Of a stretch of 64,000 bases of DNA, positions 1 through 10,752 are shown piece by piece. This DNA is from Solanum dulcamara (lineage: Eukaryota > Streptophyta > Magnoliopsida > Solanales > Solanaceae). Within the stretch, counting starts at the first letter, position 1, and each line of letters starts with the position of its first letter. Under the pieces are notes generated by a model. That model made no database searches. It was not told the origin of the DNA and saw only the letters and a program-made list of their open reading frames with translations. A program made the translations under genes and the position numbers. The stretch lies in contig NC_077242.1 in NCBI RefSeq assembly GCF_947179165.1, forward strand, positions 41,905,097-41,969,096, given 5' to 3'.

Positions 1-1051
1 CCATCTGCTGGACCTCATTTATGGAATATATCCTGGGTGACTCGTCAGTATCTGATGGACTGGGCGTATAGTTTCCAAATGAGGTGGTAAGCTTAACTTA
101 CCAGCCATGTTGTCCACCTTATGAGTAACTTGATATCGTCTAATATATTCTGGGTAAAGTTCCTTTTCTAGGTGACCCTATGGTGAACATTCAATCATCA
201 ACTTGAACTCTGTATGTCGATGCCGATTATCTGTATATCATTCTTGCTGACTCTGGGCTTTTAGTCAATAGCTTTCTTAATCATGTTGGGTCCATTGGAA
301 TACTGGATTAGTAATTATAATTGTAGGCAACTTGATAAGTTAGGGATAATCATTCCGGCTACGTTCGAAGTTAATCTCCCGGCTTGTGACATATCTTCTA
401 GCGTCTAATAATGCGCTCAGTCTGTTCAGTAGCTCGAGGGAGAAATGCGGTACTAAGACCTGTCTGTGCTCCTGATCTCTTCTTGGACTGATCTCAAGGC
501 GTTAATTATAATTGAAGTCCCTTTATCTGGGATATTAGATTAGGAAACCTCACGGAACCTTACTACTTCCTTGTCATATAACTTCACCTAGTTCTAGCGG
601 CATAGGTGGTCTTGCTTGAAAGCAAATGAGCTGATTCGTTAGCCTACTCACAATAACCCATATAGCACCCTACTCTTATAGAGTACAAAATAGGTTCATA
701 ATGACGTTGATAATTTGGGAATCGTTAGCCTCGTATAGTCCTTCTCGACTCTTTTCAAAACTTTAACTAGCATTCGATCTTTTGGGTCCTGCTTTTTCGC
801 CCTCAGAGTTGTCTACCAAGTGGTGTCAAAATTCCCTCGCCCACTGGCCCATATAGCCATTTTGCGGTTTCCCTCTCATTAACTAGCTCTATGTTGAAGG
901 GCTGTGGCATTCGAGTGCGTCGTCAATTAGCAATTAGCTAACCCTTCTTATTGTGCTTAAGCCCTTGTTACAATTTCCTTATTGTATCTTATAATACTAT
1001 GGGTACATAATCTCATATCGTTTCTCCATCACTATTTCAGATTCCTCCATC
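1..1051 (-). mobile_element. Degenerate pol 3' end of family F gypsy element
   Basis: This segment aligns by eye, on the same strand, with the internal end of another minus-strand element at 63277-63700. Shared blocks include the stretch around 15-45 (compare 63277) and the one around 438-540 with GGGAGAAATG and ACTAAGA (compare 63538). The counterpart encodes a recognisable integrase C-terminal/chromodomain-linker region, so this is taken as the same part of pol. No reading frame longer than about 60 codons survives. The polypurine tract and 3' LTR would lie just left of the window. Most of pol is absent between here and the PBS at 3230, so the element was non-autonomous. Confidence 0.5.
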
Positions 1052-1170
1052 TCGCGCGATCACACCAGCACTAACGCATTAAGTTCCATCAGAATTTTGA
1101 AGTTAAGCATACTGGGGCGAGAGTAATATTGGGATGGGTGACCTCCCTGGGAAGTCTTCGTGTTGTGTTT
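1052..1170 (+). pseudogene. 5S rRNA-like sequence, near full length, diverged
   Basis: The whole plant 5S rRNA can be followed here from GCGATCACACCAGCACTAA at the 5' end to CTTCGTGTTGTG at the 3' end. The internal promoter is recognisable: A box GAAGTTAAGC (1098-1107), then GGGCGAGAGTA, then the C box GGGATGGGTGACC (1131-1143). Substitutions are scattered, for example where genomic 5S has CACCGGATCCCATC, and one extra C sits in CCTCCCTGGG. No T-run follows the 3' end, so normal Pol III termination is not expected. It lies inside a minus-strand retrotransposon and is antisense to it. The 83-codon frame across it (1129-1380) is a shadow. Confidence 0.88.
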
Positions 1171-3229
1171 CATTGTAATCCTTGCCACAATGTGTGGGGC
1201 ACTCGACTTAGCTCCAAATTTACCTCAGCGTTGTCTCGCGAGTCTTTGTGTTTTGCCCTGTCCTTTCATCTGTTATCTTGCCTCCAGTATCGGCATAGAC
1301 CCTTAGCTCTACGATCCTTTATTTACTTTGTGTTCTCCTCATTTTCTACCACAGGAGGCTTTCTATTCCTTTTTCTTTGATTATATATCTATCGCAACAT
1401 TATTTGCGACTAACTCTATCACCAATATTTTGCCTTTTGTTCTAGCATTCTGTCATTATCCTTCGTAATGTCTCTTAAGTTGATTTATATCCTTTCATAG
1501 TTATACTCTTTTGTTTTTATACGCAGCCGCCTTCTAGTGTTATGTTGTTCAGGGTCTCATCACAAACTTCTTAACGCTGCCTTATGTACCATTCTGGCTT
1601 CCATCAAATTATTGGTTGCTTCCGGACCTTTCTAACTTGGTTCGGCAAGATATCTTATTGAAGTTTAGACGCCCATCTCAAATATATTCCCATATCGATT
1701 GTTGTTACCTCACTTTTGCCATTTTCTCATTAACTTTCCCCCTTTAGAGGGTACTTGTACTTTCCTCTATTTGTACTTGCAGTCGTTCCAATTTCAGTTA
1801 GGCAATACTAGTATTCTGACATAACTATTCCATGTTTTCTCAAAGTAGTGGTTTTGTCCCAACCTATATCCTTTGCTTCTTGGGGCGAATAGAAGTTGTG
1901 TCATTTGTTCCTTAAGTTTTCCATCCTCATCCCTTAAGGGTTCCCCTATTTTTGGGGCGACGTTGTGTACACACGTCATTTTTTTTGTATCTTAAGCTCC
2001 ATGCTCTTACTGCATTCTCAACACAGGCCTTTAACTTAGTCAATGCGTACTAAGTATGTCTTACTAGTGGTTCCACTTTATCCCTGCATACTCGTATCAC
2101 ATTGTTCAATTCATACTTATATATCCCCCTTTTAATTCGTATTCGTGTTCAGTTCCTGACATCTCTTTGAGGTGCTTCTGTTAGAGGTTCGTTCCCCAAT
2201 TAGTCAGTGGAGAACTATAAACTGTTATCATAAATCATTTTCCAGCCAATATTGGAAGAAATCAAAACCTCTTAAACATCACAGTACTTCTTTTAATACT
2301 TGACCTACCTGGTCTCCTTCTGAGTTTACCCTCGAGTTATGAATAACTCATCTAATTTACAATAGGAGTCGGGGGTTGGTATTTTTGTAAAAAAGAGTGA
2401 AACTCATACGCGGGACATCTTAACCTTCATCCTAAGACCTCTATTTATATTTCTACAGTACAAATACGGTTGGAGATACCCTAGTTTGAACTTTCTACTT
2501 AAATAAGCTTTTGTTCCTCTGAAATAAACTTCTTCAAGTGAAAAGGGTGCCCCTTATCGGCAAACTGAAGGATACCTCTTACAACTTTAGTTGAACACAG
2601 TAGGGGTACTTGGTATCAACTTCTCAGACATCTTAAAAATCTATGCTTCCTTTCCTTTTCCTTGTTCTGGGGAAATTTCGGCAGAGTTTCCTCTACATTT
2701 CTTACTTATTCCAAAACCTGCACGTAGGAAATACAAACAATGCCTCACAGGGCCAATATATATATATACATATCATATCATAGCCGTACAGGGCTTTCAA
2801 TATCATCTCATATCGCAGTCACACAGGGCTTTCAACGTCGACAATAATATAAAAATACTGGACTTACCTCATATGTCCCACTTCAAACTGCCTCTGTTGC
2901 ACTTTCTATCTGCTTTAGTTTCAAGTTTCAACTTTATATTTCAATACCTTACCCGACGGATATCTTTCGTCGCTTTACTTCACTTACTTGCATGCTTCGT
3001 AACTTTCCATGTCGTCAATTACTTCCTTCTATTGGTGTCTTCCTTTTGTTAAGATCCAAGGTTAGTATAAGGAATTTTCCTATGACTCGGATCTAAAGCA
3101 CGATCTCAGATGTAGAAGAAAGGTAACATCCTAAATGTCATATAGCTTCCTATTTATAGATGTGGTGCGCAACACATCGATAACCAAGACTCTATTAGAC
3201 ACGGTCTGCAGACACTCCGAGGACGAACC
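1171..3229 (-). mobile_element. Non-coding internal leader of family F element
   Basis: This lies between the 5S-like sequence and the PBS and reads on the minus strand. The PBS-proximal 650 bases match the same position in the element at 30267-31692 (compare 2690-2880 with 31150-31310) and, inverted, the leader of the plus-strand element at 55200-55380. Gag would be expected here, but no gag motif or usable minus-strand frame is present. A 153-codon plus-strand frame (2591-3052) runs against the element and has no recognisable domain, so it is not called. The conservation of the leader among copies suggests a packaging or dimerisation role, which is inference. Confidence 0.6.
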
Positions 3230-3241
3230 GCTCTGATACCA
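3230..3241 (-). other. Primer-binding site, initiator tRNA-Met
   Basis: On the minus strand the 12 bases read TGGTATCAGAGC, a perfect complement of the 3' end of plant initiator tRNA-Met (GCTCTGATACCA). They lie four bases inside the LTR end at 3246. This fixes the element's orientation as minus and marks the LTR to the right as the 5' LTR. Confidence 0.92.
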
Positions 3242-6205
3242 CTTCTGTCACGACCCAATCCCGTAGGTCGCGACTGGGGTCTGACCTGGAACCCCGTACA
3301 TATATCTATCAGCTGTGGTCACATTGAACGGTAAATAAAACAATATCATGTAATAGAGCCCCATTGGGCGATAACATTTACATACACATGTAGCGCGTTT
3401 TGTTTGTATCACAACATGACAGGACACGTAAGCCGACAAGGCTGCCATAACATAACAACATATACAATATATCATATAGACCCAGCAGAAACAAAATAAC
3501 ATATACAACCCACATGTACATGTCTATAGACCTCTAAACATATAAATGACAATATATGGCGGAATAGGGCCCCCGCCGTACCCCTGAATGGATAAAACAA
3601 TTTCTATACATCCGTGGACAGTATCAAAACTAGGCCCCGATACAATGGAGCCTCTTCCAGCTGAGATGCGTGGAATCCTAAGCTGACGGAGTCCCAAAAT
3701 CTGTATCTGTACCTGCGGGCACGAACGCAGCCCCCCGGGAAAGGGGGTCAGTACGACATATGTACTGAGTATGTAAAATGTAACATAATACACTAGAGGT
3801 ATATTCGAAATAGAGAAGTAGGGGAACAAATTATCAAATCGAAGTCATGTACCTGTACTCTGTGAATCACAAAAGCATGCATGCTTAATTTATACAATAT
3901 AGCCGGCCCTTTCAGGGGTCCGGTGAATCATATTTGTAGGACCATCATAGACCTGGCGCCATCACCACCTTATTAAAACACATCATCATATATCTATACA
4001 TGTATCCTGGCCCTCTATTGAGGGACTCAGGGAATAATGTAGTGAACTGTGCACGAGAACATATCCTGGCCCGGGACTCAGGGAAAGAAGTGTTACAATA
4101 TACACGAGTAGAGTATTGAGTAACTATATGCAATTTAAATCATTATTACAGACTTGACCGTATAAGAAGATTAAAATTTTGTCGGAGGACTCAAATAGTA
4201 GTGTAGTCATCTCGAGTGACTTCTAAATGCCATTATGGGCAATATCAATTATAATCTCGGGGCTCCTAGACATGTACTAAAGTAAAGCCAAATCGCTTAT
4301 GGAACCAGAAACAATTGTTAACATATAGTCTGCAAGACTTGGAGCCTATACATTTGTTACATCTTTAACATATAAAAGTTTCCAGGAAAATAGTTCAACT
4401 ACTATCAGAGTTCGATATTCAAAAGTAATTAAGAGATGTTTAAGGATGGAGTTACCTCGGAGTTCAGATCAGATTCAACTTACGACTAAGACAAGGACAT
4501 GCCCCCAAAAAAGAAAGAGAATAAGCTCTATCTAGTCTGTACTTTCCTTCAGGTGATCTTCATATACATATTTCGTACCCGACCCTTCAGGGGCTCGGTG
4601 AACCACTATGGCATTGTAACCTCATTTTCGTATCAAATACATCTCAATGAAAATGAGAGATAGCTTCCCATACATTACATTCTGACACATAGAAGCCCTA
4701 CTAGGCAATACTTAATCTTCATAGGAACTCTAATACTAAACTGTGGATAGGGGTTATGAGGCGTACTCGGAATTCTAGGAAGGTAATTATCCCTACACTT
4801 CATATACAATTCACTTAAGGCTAAACATTGCCAAAAGGAAAGAAAGATAGCTGTACGAACTTATACAAAAACATGCCTAGAGAAAGCTTTACATACCTTG
4901 TCTGAATTATTCCTTATCCTGCTTGCCTCGCCGTCCTTTGAACCTATTCAACATGAAAGTAGTATGAATATCAACCCCTTTTACTTTCCAGCACCCTAGG
5001 TTACATCTTAGTAATAATGGAATCTATTTCCTTAGTCGTTTCCCCGACTAGTTCTGTTATTCGCTAAGGCGTCGATGAAAATTGGGCAGCACCTCCCCTA
5101 TAATGTGCCCTATCCAAATTTGTAATTTGGTCCCTAAGACCTACAGCAAACCAAAAACAACGACCTTCAGCAATTCACACCAACAATATACAACATAAAC
5201 TCCAAACGACTTATTCAAAAATACGGTAGCACAATAGGGCGTCTACCTTTTATTTTGTAACGCCTTTCATTATACGCAACGAGGGGTCGTGTGGATTAAA
5301 CCAGAAGCCCCCTAACCCAAATTAGAACATATTTAGGCCCTGCAACAACACATCACACCCCTGCAGCAGCACCTCACACGAACAACACTATCCTTCGACG
5401 ACAATTTAACAATAGCAATTCCAATTTAGTTTATTTCGAACGTCGAGCATTTTTACGACATTTTTAAACTTTCAGCAGCATAAAAGGGGTTTAATACACC
5501 ATATAAAAACACCATAAACTTCAAATTGAAAGGAAAAACCTTACCTTTCCCAAAATTTGCCAAAACTCGCCAAACCTATCAAAACGTGAATTCTGGATAA
5601 CCTACTGTCTTGTATTGTCGCTTAGTTTTGAAGGGGTAATTGAAGGAAACAAGAATTGTGGCCTCAATGAAAGTTATAGAAATATGTATCAAGGTATCAA
5701 ACAATTTTTAATTACCCCTACAACAATTTTGTATGAAATTATATGAACAAAATACTTACAGCTGTCCGTGTAGGATTTCCAAAACCAAATCTGGCCAGTA
5801 CCTCATCTACACTGCATCACCCTTTTTCGCAAAGCTTAAAGCAAAAATGGATTTTAAAGTATAGATCAAAGTTATATATCTATGAAATACCTTTCCAAAA
5901 CATATTGGATCACCCGAAACTAAGCTATACACAAGAAGTTATACCAATATTACTAACAACTGTCCCCTCCAAAAACGGGTCTATGCTCTAGCATTTTCTC
6001 TTTAAGTTTCTCTTAGTTTTCCAAGTGAAGAACTGGAAATATGGTTCCGTAGGCATCTTAATATAAATATATACTCCTTTACTTAATTGAGGAACACTGT
6101 AGATAATTAAACTTCTTCAACCATGGCTGCCCCTTCTTCTCATATTTTCTCTCTATTCTTTTGGACTGATTTTTGGATAATGAGCAAAAGAGTAGTCACA
6201 TAATA

Positions 6206-6219
6206 CATATATATATATG
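6206..6219 (-). promoter_or_regulatory. Probable LTR TATA box
   Basis: The minus strand reads CATATATATATATG just downstream of the U3 palindrome cluster, in the position expected for the retrotransposon core promoter. Other family F LTRs carry a TATA-like string at the same place (GTATATACAT at about 29705 and 33862, TATAAAG at 52562). The transcription start is not visible from sequence. Confidence 0.55.
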
Positions 6220-6220
6220 A

Positions 6221-6432
6221 GGTGACACGTGTCATCCCCTAAGGGTGACATGTGTCAGGCCCTTATTGGGCCACCTCAACCTTGCGGCCAATGGGGTGCT
6301 GCCATGTGGCAGTGGGGTCTACCTCCCCCAAGCAGGTGGGTCACCTACTTTACCCCAAGAAGGTGGGTCACCTGCTGCCACATGGCACTTCCCTGGGCTG
6401 CCACGTGTCACCTCCTTTTGCTGCCACGTGTC
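6221..6432 (-). promoter_or_regulatory. U3 cluster of G-box-type palindromes
   Basis: In about 210 bases there are perfect or near-perfect palindromes around an ACGT or ATGT core: GACACGTGTC (6224-6233), GACATGTGTC (6247-6256), CTGCCATGTGGCAG (6299-6312), GCCACGTGTC (6399-6408 and 6423-6432). Between them lie inverted repeats of the type AGGTGGGTCACCT. CACGTG is the plant G-box, bound by bZIP and bHLH factors; clustered copies upstream of a TATA box are typical of ABA- or light-responsive promoters. That this LTR responds in this way is inference. Confidence 0.65.
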
Positions 6433-6765
6433 GCCTTCTCCTCTCCCCCATGGGTTCGTAATCTCGTCTTGTTTTAAGAGTCGATGTAATCCGTACTACG
6501 TAAGCTTGATATATCCTTAATTTTCTCAAGTGTATAAGACTTTTGACTTAGTAGCTTATGTAGGTAAATCGATTCCTACGACCCATTACTTGGCCTCCAA
6601 TTCCTTCCGGATTCTTATGACTTCATCTCCAACCTTCTCTACTATGGGGTATCACACTCTCCCTTCCTTAGAGTCATTTGATAGTGTCGTAGTGTATCCG
6701 GATCACATGATAATGTCCAGGGAACTTATGAGTCATTCCGAGTTTAAAAAGAGTGGGGTGTAACA

Positions 6766-8393
6766 AGAATGTGGTTAACAGTAATCCATAAGAGGTATGT
6801 GAAGCTACCTTCTTTCTCTTGGCATATTTGTGGCTTAGGTATGTAAAGCTACCCCTTCCTTATCTTGGCATGTTTTGATATAAGTATTACATGATGTAAG
6901 TTTTGGGGTTTGTCTCATCCATAAAGCTCCGAGCATGATTTATGACTCTTATCTACTTCCTAATGTTAGAACTTCCATAATAATGGAGCTATGGCTCTCA
7001 AGCCTTCTATATGATGGAGAGTAGAAAAAAAAATGTGAAGCTATCTTCCTTTTTTGGCATGGTCTTTATCAAACAAATATATAATTTTTATATTCTTCCA
7101 AGTAAGTTCCTATTCTTAAAGCCACTTTGATGGCCAATGTTTTAGATTTCAAGAGGTTCTATTTTGATGCAATCCATAGTAACATTCAAAAGGTACTTGA
7201 TATGGCGCTTGTCTTGATTTTTGAATGATAGCTCATTTTGATCATTCCATCGAGTCTCAAATATGATTTAAATTGCATTTAGTTTCTCACTACTCTACTC
7301 GTGGATGCCTCAATGCTTCCTTGACTGAGCCCGGGTGAGGAGATACATGATCGTGCATACTTCTCTTCCTTGTTCGCCATGCCCCGACGTGACGCAGTTC
7401 AGTTACTGACCAGATTAGTGGCAGGTCAGGCTCGCAGGCATAGATTAGGTGTTTACTATATGGATGGACATGATAGTTTAAGGGCTCGTGACTTCTTAAC
7501 TTGTAATCCCCCTCAGTTCTATGGGTCAAAGCCCATGCAGTATCCGTAGGAGTTTATTCGGCAGATGCAGCATACGCTGATGATAATTAGAGCTTCTGAG
7601 ATTGAGTCTATTGAGTTAGCTTCATATTGGTTGTGTGATATAGTTGTTAATTGGTATGAGTCCTGGGAGTTATCTAGGGGTGAGGGTGCTCCTCCAGCAG
7701 TATGGGATGAGTTTGTGGAGGCCTTCCTTGGACACTTTCTAAATGGGTGGTGGAGTTATGTTATGCCATGTACACATAGGTTGATGTCTGATGATATGAT
7801 ATGATATAATATGGCCATCTGATATGATATGATATATTACAGAGATATTCCCCACTTTGGAGTAATGCTGTGTTGTGGCATCGGTGATGGGATGGCAACC
7901 ACATTTTATTCACCGTGTCCCGTAATGGGTTCGGATATGACATATATTTTTCTGCATCCATTATCAGGGATTATTATAAGCATTTTGATATTTCTGGATA
8001 TTTCGTTAATTTATTTTGCACATTCTCTTCTGGTTATGACTTTATTTAGCCCTATTTTGGTACTAACTTTATTATTTCATATTTGTACACGTTGGTCAAG
8101 GGTAAGATGGGGACCTATCCCGTTAAATAATTAGTCTATTGTTCTGTTGAGGTTTTTAGGCTTGTGTTGTGGGTTCTGTATATGTTCTGTGGGTCCTGTA
8201 TCTGTGTTCTGGACTTTTATGTTCCATAACGGTCTTAACGGCCTTTGTGTGCTACATTTTCTTTCATGTGCTCCTTAGCGACGTATTTTAATTTCTATAT
8301 TTTTTGCTTCTACTAACATGCTAAGTGGGGCTAACGGTACGTATAGGTGCCCAACTCGGGCACTAGTCACGGCCGACGGAGTAGGTCGTGACA
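6766..8393 (+). mobile_element. Family F LTR fragment, plus strand, interrupted by gag
   Basis: The R-U5 part of a family F LTR in plus orientation, collinear with 53480-54824 (compare AGAGGTATGTGAAGC at 6790 with AAGAGGTATGTAAATC at 53501) and ending in GTAGGTCGTGACA at 8393. Its first half is missing: the sequence abuts the U3 end of the opposite LTR at 6765/6766. A gag-like segment of about 400 bp (about 7340-7744) replaces about 70 bp of LTR. No PBS follows 8393, so this is a truncated or solo LTR. Confidence 0.75.
7340..7744 (+). pseudogene. gag: Captured Ty3/gypsy gag fragment (capsid region)
   Basis: A frame from ATG 7379 to 7744 encodes a gypsy Gag core in standard order: MPRRDAV near the start, then DFLTCNPPQFYGSKP (the usual FLxLxPPxFxGS motif), PxEFIRQM, IESIELASYWL, WYESW and WDEFVEAFLGHF. 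One in-frame TAG at 7547-7549 replaces the usual Q in the D/YPQEF motif. Protease, zinc knuckle and pol are absent. Both flanks are family F LTR: the left follows GAGCCCGGGTGAGG (about 7327-7340) and the right resumes at GGTGGTGGAGTTATG (about 7746). Its closest relatives would be gags of another gypsy family, because family F copies here show no gag. Confidence 0.8.
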
Positions 8394-8639
8394 AAGGGCT
8401 TAGGTATGGTTCTATTGATTCAGTTTATCTTTTACCCTAAAGAGTATTGGATGACTCTAGCAACATGGACAAGACATTGTATCATCACGAGGTTCATATG
8501 GATTATTATTGGTTAGAGATACTCCCTAAGAAAAGTAAATCATATTATTCTAGTCTTTTTGATATTATTGCATAGCTCAGTTGTAAAAGCTTTTTTATTT
8601 ATATTATACTTAAATGACTTACTTTCAGTTGAGTTACCT
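8394..8639. other. Unassigned AT-rich spacer
   Basis: This stretch follows the LTR end at 8393. I see no coding frame, PBS or repeat shared with the rest of the window. Confidence 0.5.
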
Positions 8640-8991
8640 TTTCAGCTAAGCCTATTTTTTTATTCAACCATTTTTACAAATCATACATTTCATTACTGAT
8701 ATCATTCAGTACTGCATCTTTACATGACTCAGATACATATGTTCAGGATCAACAACAGGCGTATCATTGAGATCTTCTATCCTTCAGCTTTAGTGAAACC
8801 TCCTTGAGTTATATATTCAGTTCATCCTAATATTTCATTCAACCATTTTTACTTACATTACATTCTTTGTATTGATGACATTCGACACTATGTCTTTATA
8901 TAATGCAGATACAGATGTTTAGGATCGACAACAGGCACATCATTGAGATCTTCTCTTCATCAGCTTTGGTGACACCTCCTTGGTTTCAAAG
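8640..8991 (+). repeat. 176-bp tandem duplication in LTR-like sequence
   Basis: Two copies (about 8640-8815 and 8816-8991) align at a constant offset of 176. ATTCAACCATTTTTA occurs at 8662 and 8838, AGATACA at 8731 and 8907, and ATCATTGAGATCTTCT at 8763 and 8939. The copies are diverged, so the duplication is old. Text of the type ...CAGATGTTTAGGATCGACAACAGG is common in the R-U5 part of gypsy LTRs, so this is probably a piece of a plus-strand LTR; 8992-9115 continues in that style. Confidence 0.65.
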
Positions 8992-10410
8992 GGCTCTGTT
9001 ATTATTTATGTCTTTCAGTTTTAGTAGACATTTAGTTTATTATTCAGGTAGATGTGGGTCTTGTCATGACACCTATCTTCAGTTAGTAGAAGATTCATAG
9101 ACAAGTTAGTGAGTTAGTTGAGTCTTTGATATTCAAATGTTCAAACATTATCATTATGATTCAGATTTATTTCACGATTTGGCATAAAGTATCATTAAAT
9201 TATTTACATGCTCATCTCTTTTAAATCTTCCACATAAGTGATTAGTGTTTTGCTCAAAACAAGATCAAAAATGGTTCTAAGTGTCAAACACATCCAGGAT
9301 GTACACTCGGAGCATGACATTGAGATTGGTTAAACCATAAACTTTAAACTATGGATCCATCTCTGAGATAAGTTAAGACTTGACCGTCGATGAGAGATGA
9401 TTTTGTTTATTAATGAAATAATTTAAGGGTAAGGGGATATTATATATGTAGGTGACAAGAACCTAAGTGGTACATGGTGACATGTCAGGTTATATGATGT
9501 ATGTGTATTATTTTCTTAATTAATAGATACATTAAAAGATATTCCAAGCTAAAAAGGATTATATTAATATTGATGTCATGTTCGGCTTTGTTTGAAGATT
9601 TCTGCAGGTGGGTTGACATAATTTGTTGAAGTTCATATTTCATTGATACGACATACATTGATAGGGATTACATTTGAGATTGAGAAATGACATGAGATGT
9701 GCACATTTGGGTTGTCTATGTTCAGTATGAGTTATTTTGGTTACGAATAATGCACGTTGAAATTGTCCATGTAAGTTTGAGTTGTCTTGGTTCTGAATTG
9801 TGCAAGTTAAGATCCTTTGTAAAGAGTTTTAAAGATTGTTCGTGCAGCTTATGGACAACACAATTTTCCTCCATGGTTCACATTCTTGGACAACTTGTTG
9901 GTTTTAGTATGTATAAAGGGTGCAAAAGGCACTGGGCTTTAAAAAAGTGTTTTTCTTAATTTTTTACGTATAGTGCCTGATACCCAAATTGGAGCTCGAC
10001 TAAATTCAGATTCACATTGGAGAATCCCATATTGGAGAGTAAAGCACTCTCTAACTAAGTGTCATGCCAAGTCTACACCTCGATGTGGACGGCACGCATA
10101 AACAATTATTGGTCCTAAGAAAACCCTTATCCTGGCTATCTACTCAGTGGAAGACTCAAGTCAATAGAAAAAATATCTAAAAGGGGTGAGCATTTCAAGT
10201 ACATTAAAAGTAAACTCATGCATATCTGAATAAGTCTCTGAATACGATAAAATCAATGTTTAAGACATCAATAAAGAAATACTGGACTGACTCTCTACCC
10301 TATCTATGGATCCTCTCATAATGTAGATAGGTACCGGGACAGGCCCACAGCTATCTCAAAGAACTAGATATACTGAATAACTAAACTAAAAAGGAGTTCC
10401 TCCGAAAGCA
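8992..10410. other. Unassigned intergenic stretch
   Basis: AT-rich sequence without a recognisable domain or an LTR end I can place. An 86-codon plus-strand frame (9699-9959) has no motif I recognise and unremarkable composition. 9960-10200 has the look of an antisense gypsy LTR (TGGAGAATCCCATATTGGAG, and later ACTCAGTGGAAGACTC) but could not be matched to another copy in this window. Confidence 0.4.
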
Positions 10411-10752
10411 AGGAGTTCTCACCAAAAGATGAATGAATGTGATCTTCAACAACGTGTTTGTTGAGAATATCTAACACATGTATCTGCATCAAAAAATGAT
10501 GTCACATCAAAAGACATCAATACATAGATGTACGGTATATAAAATGGCTGAATAGATAAATAACTAACAACTGAATTCTCATGAAAGAAATACCGAAAGT
10601 AACTCGTTTGAACTAAAGCATGCAAGTATAATAATAGTGTCAAGTCTTTACAAAAAATACAAGAAAATAAATGTAACTCAAACAAAATAATGTTTTCTCT
10701 TTTGGGGAGTTTTTTTAACAGACAACTATCACTATGAGCCTTGTGATGATAT
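10411..10752 (-). repeat. Dispersed LTR-type repeat, copy 1
   Basis: Collinear with 35254-35600. Shared landmarks are G(A/T)(T/G)CTCTCACCAAA at the start, ACATGT(A/G)TCTGCATCA in the middle, TACGGTAT(A/G)TAAAA, and CGAGTTT-like/GGAGTTT text followed by TTTAAC(A/C)GACAACCATC near the end. Identity by eye is moderate. The text is typical of the antisense strand of a gypsy LTR, so minus orientation is inferred. Confidence 0.55.

Larger units (their letters stand above)
3246..6765 (-). mobile_element. Family F 5' LTR, minus strand, about 3.5 kb
   Basis: On the plus strand the LTR runs from TGTCACGACCC to GTGTAACA; read on the minus strand it therefore starts TGTTACACCCC and ends GTGACA. It aligns along most of its length with the LTRs at 27498-30266, 31693-34391 and 59531-62940, and inverted at 52149-54824. 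Landmarks on the plus strand are repeated CGGCCC...GGACTCGGTG modules (about 3900-4090 and 4580), GGGGGGTCAGTACGA-like text near 3735, and a palindrome-rich U3 at 6221-6432. It is about 0.75 kb longer than the other copies, partly through a segment at about 5610-6000 that I cannot place in them. Several 60-100 codon frames inside it are chance frames. Confidence 0.88.

Noticed and set aside
1052..1170. Functional 5S rRNA gene or a Cassandra TRIM LTR
   Set aside because: Many substitutions, no T-run terminator and no tandem 5S spacer organisation; the sequence sits in the internal region of a gypsy element and not in a short terminal repeat.
2591..3052. 153-codon plus-strand open frame
   Set aside because: It runs antisense through the conserved non-coding leader of a minus-strand element, has no domain, and is rich in residues from AT-rich DNA. 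A chance frame.
6229..6530. Three overlapping plus-strand frames (69-91 codons)
   Set aside because: All three frames are open because the U3 palindromes are GC-rich and free of stops; no protein is indicated.
7785..7850. GATAT-rich stretch as a microsatellite of interest
   Set aside because: Ordinary part of family F LTRs; similar text occurs at 28190 and 54050.
9699..9959. 86-codon frame as a possible small gene
   Set aside because: No motif, no supporting context, and length within chance for AT-rich plant DNA.
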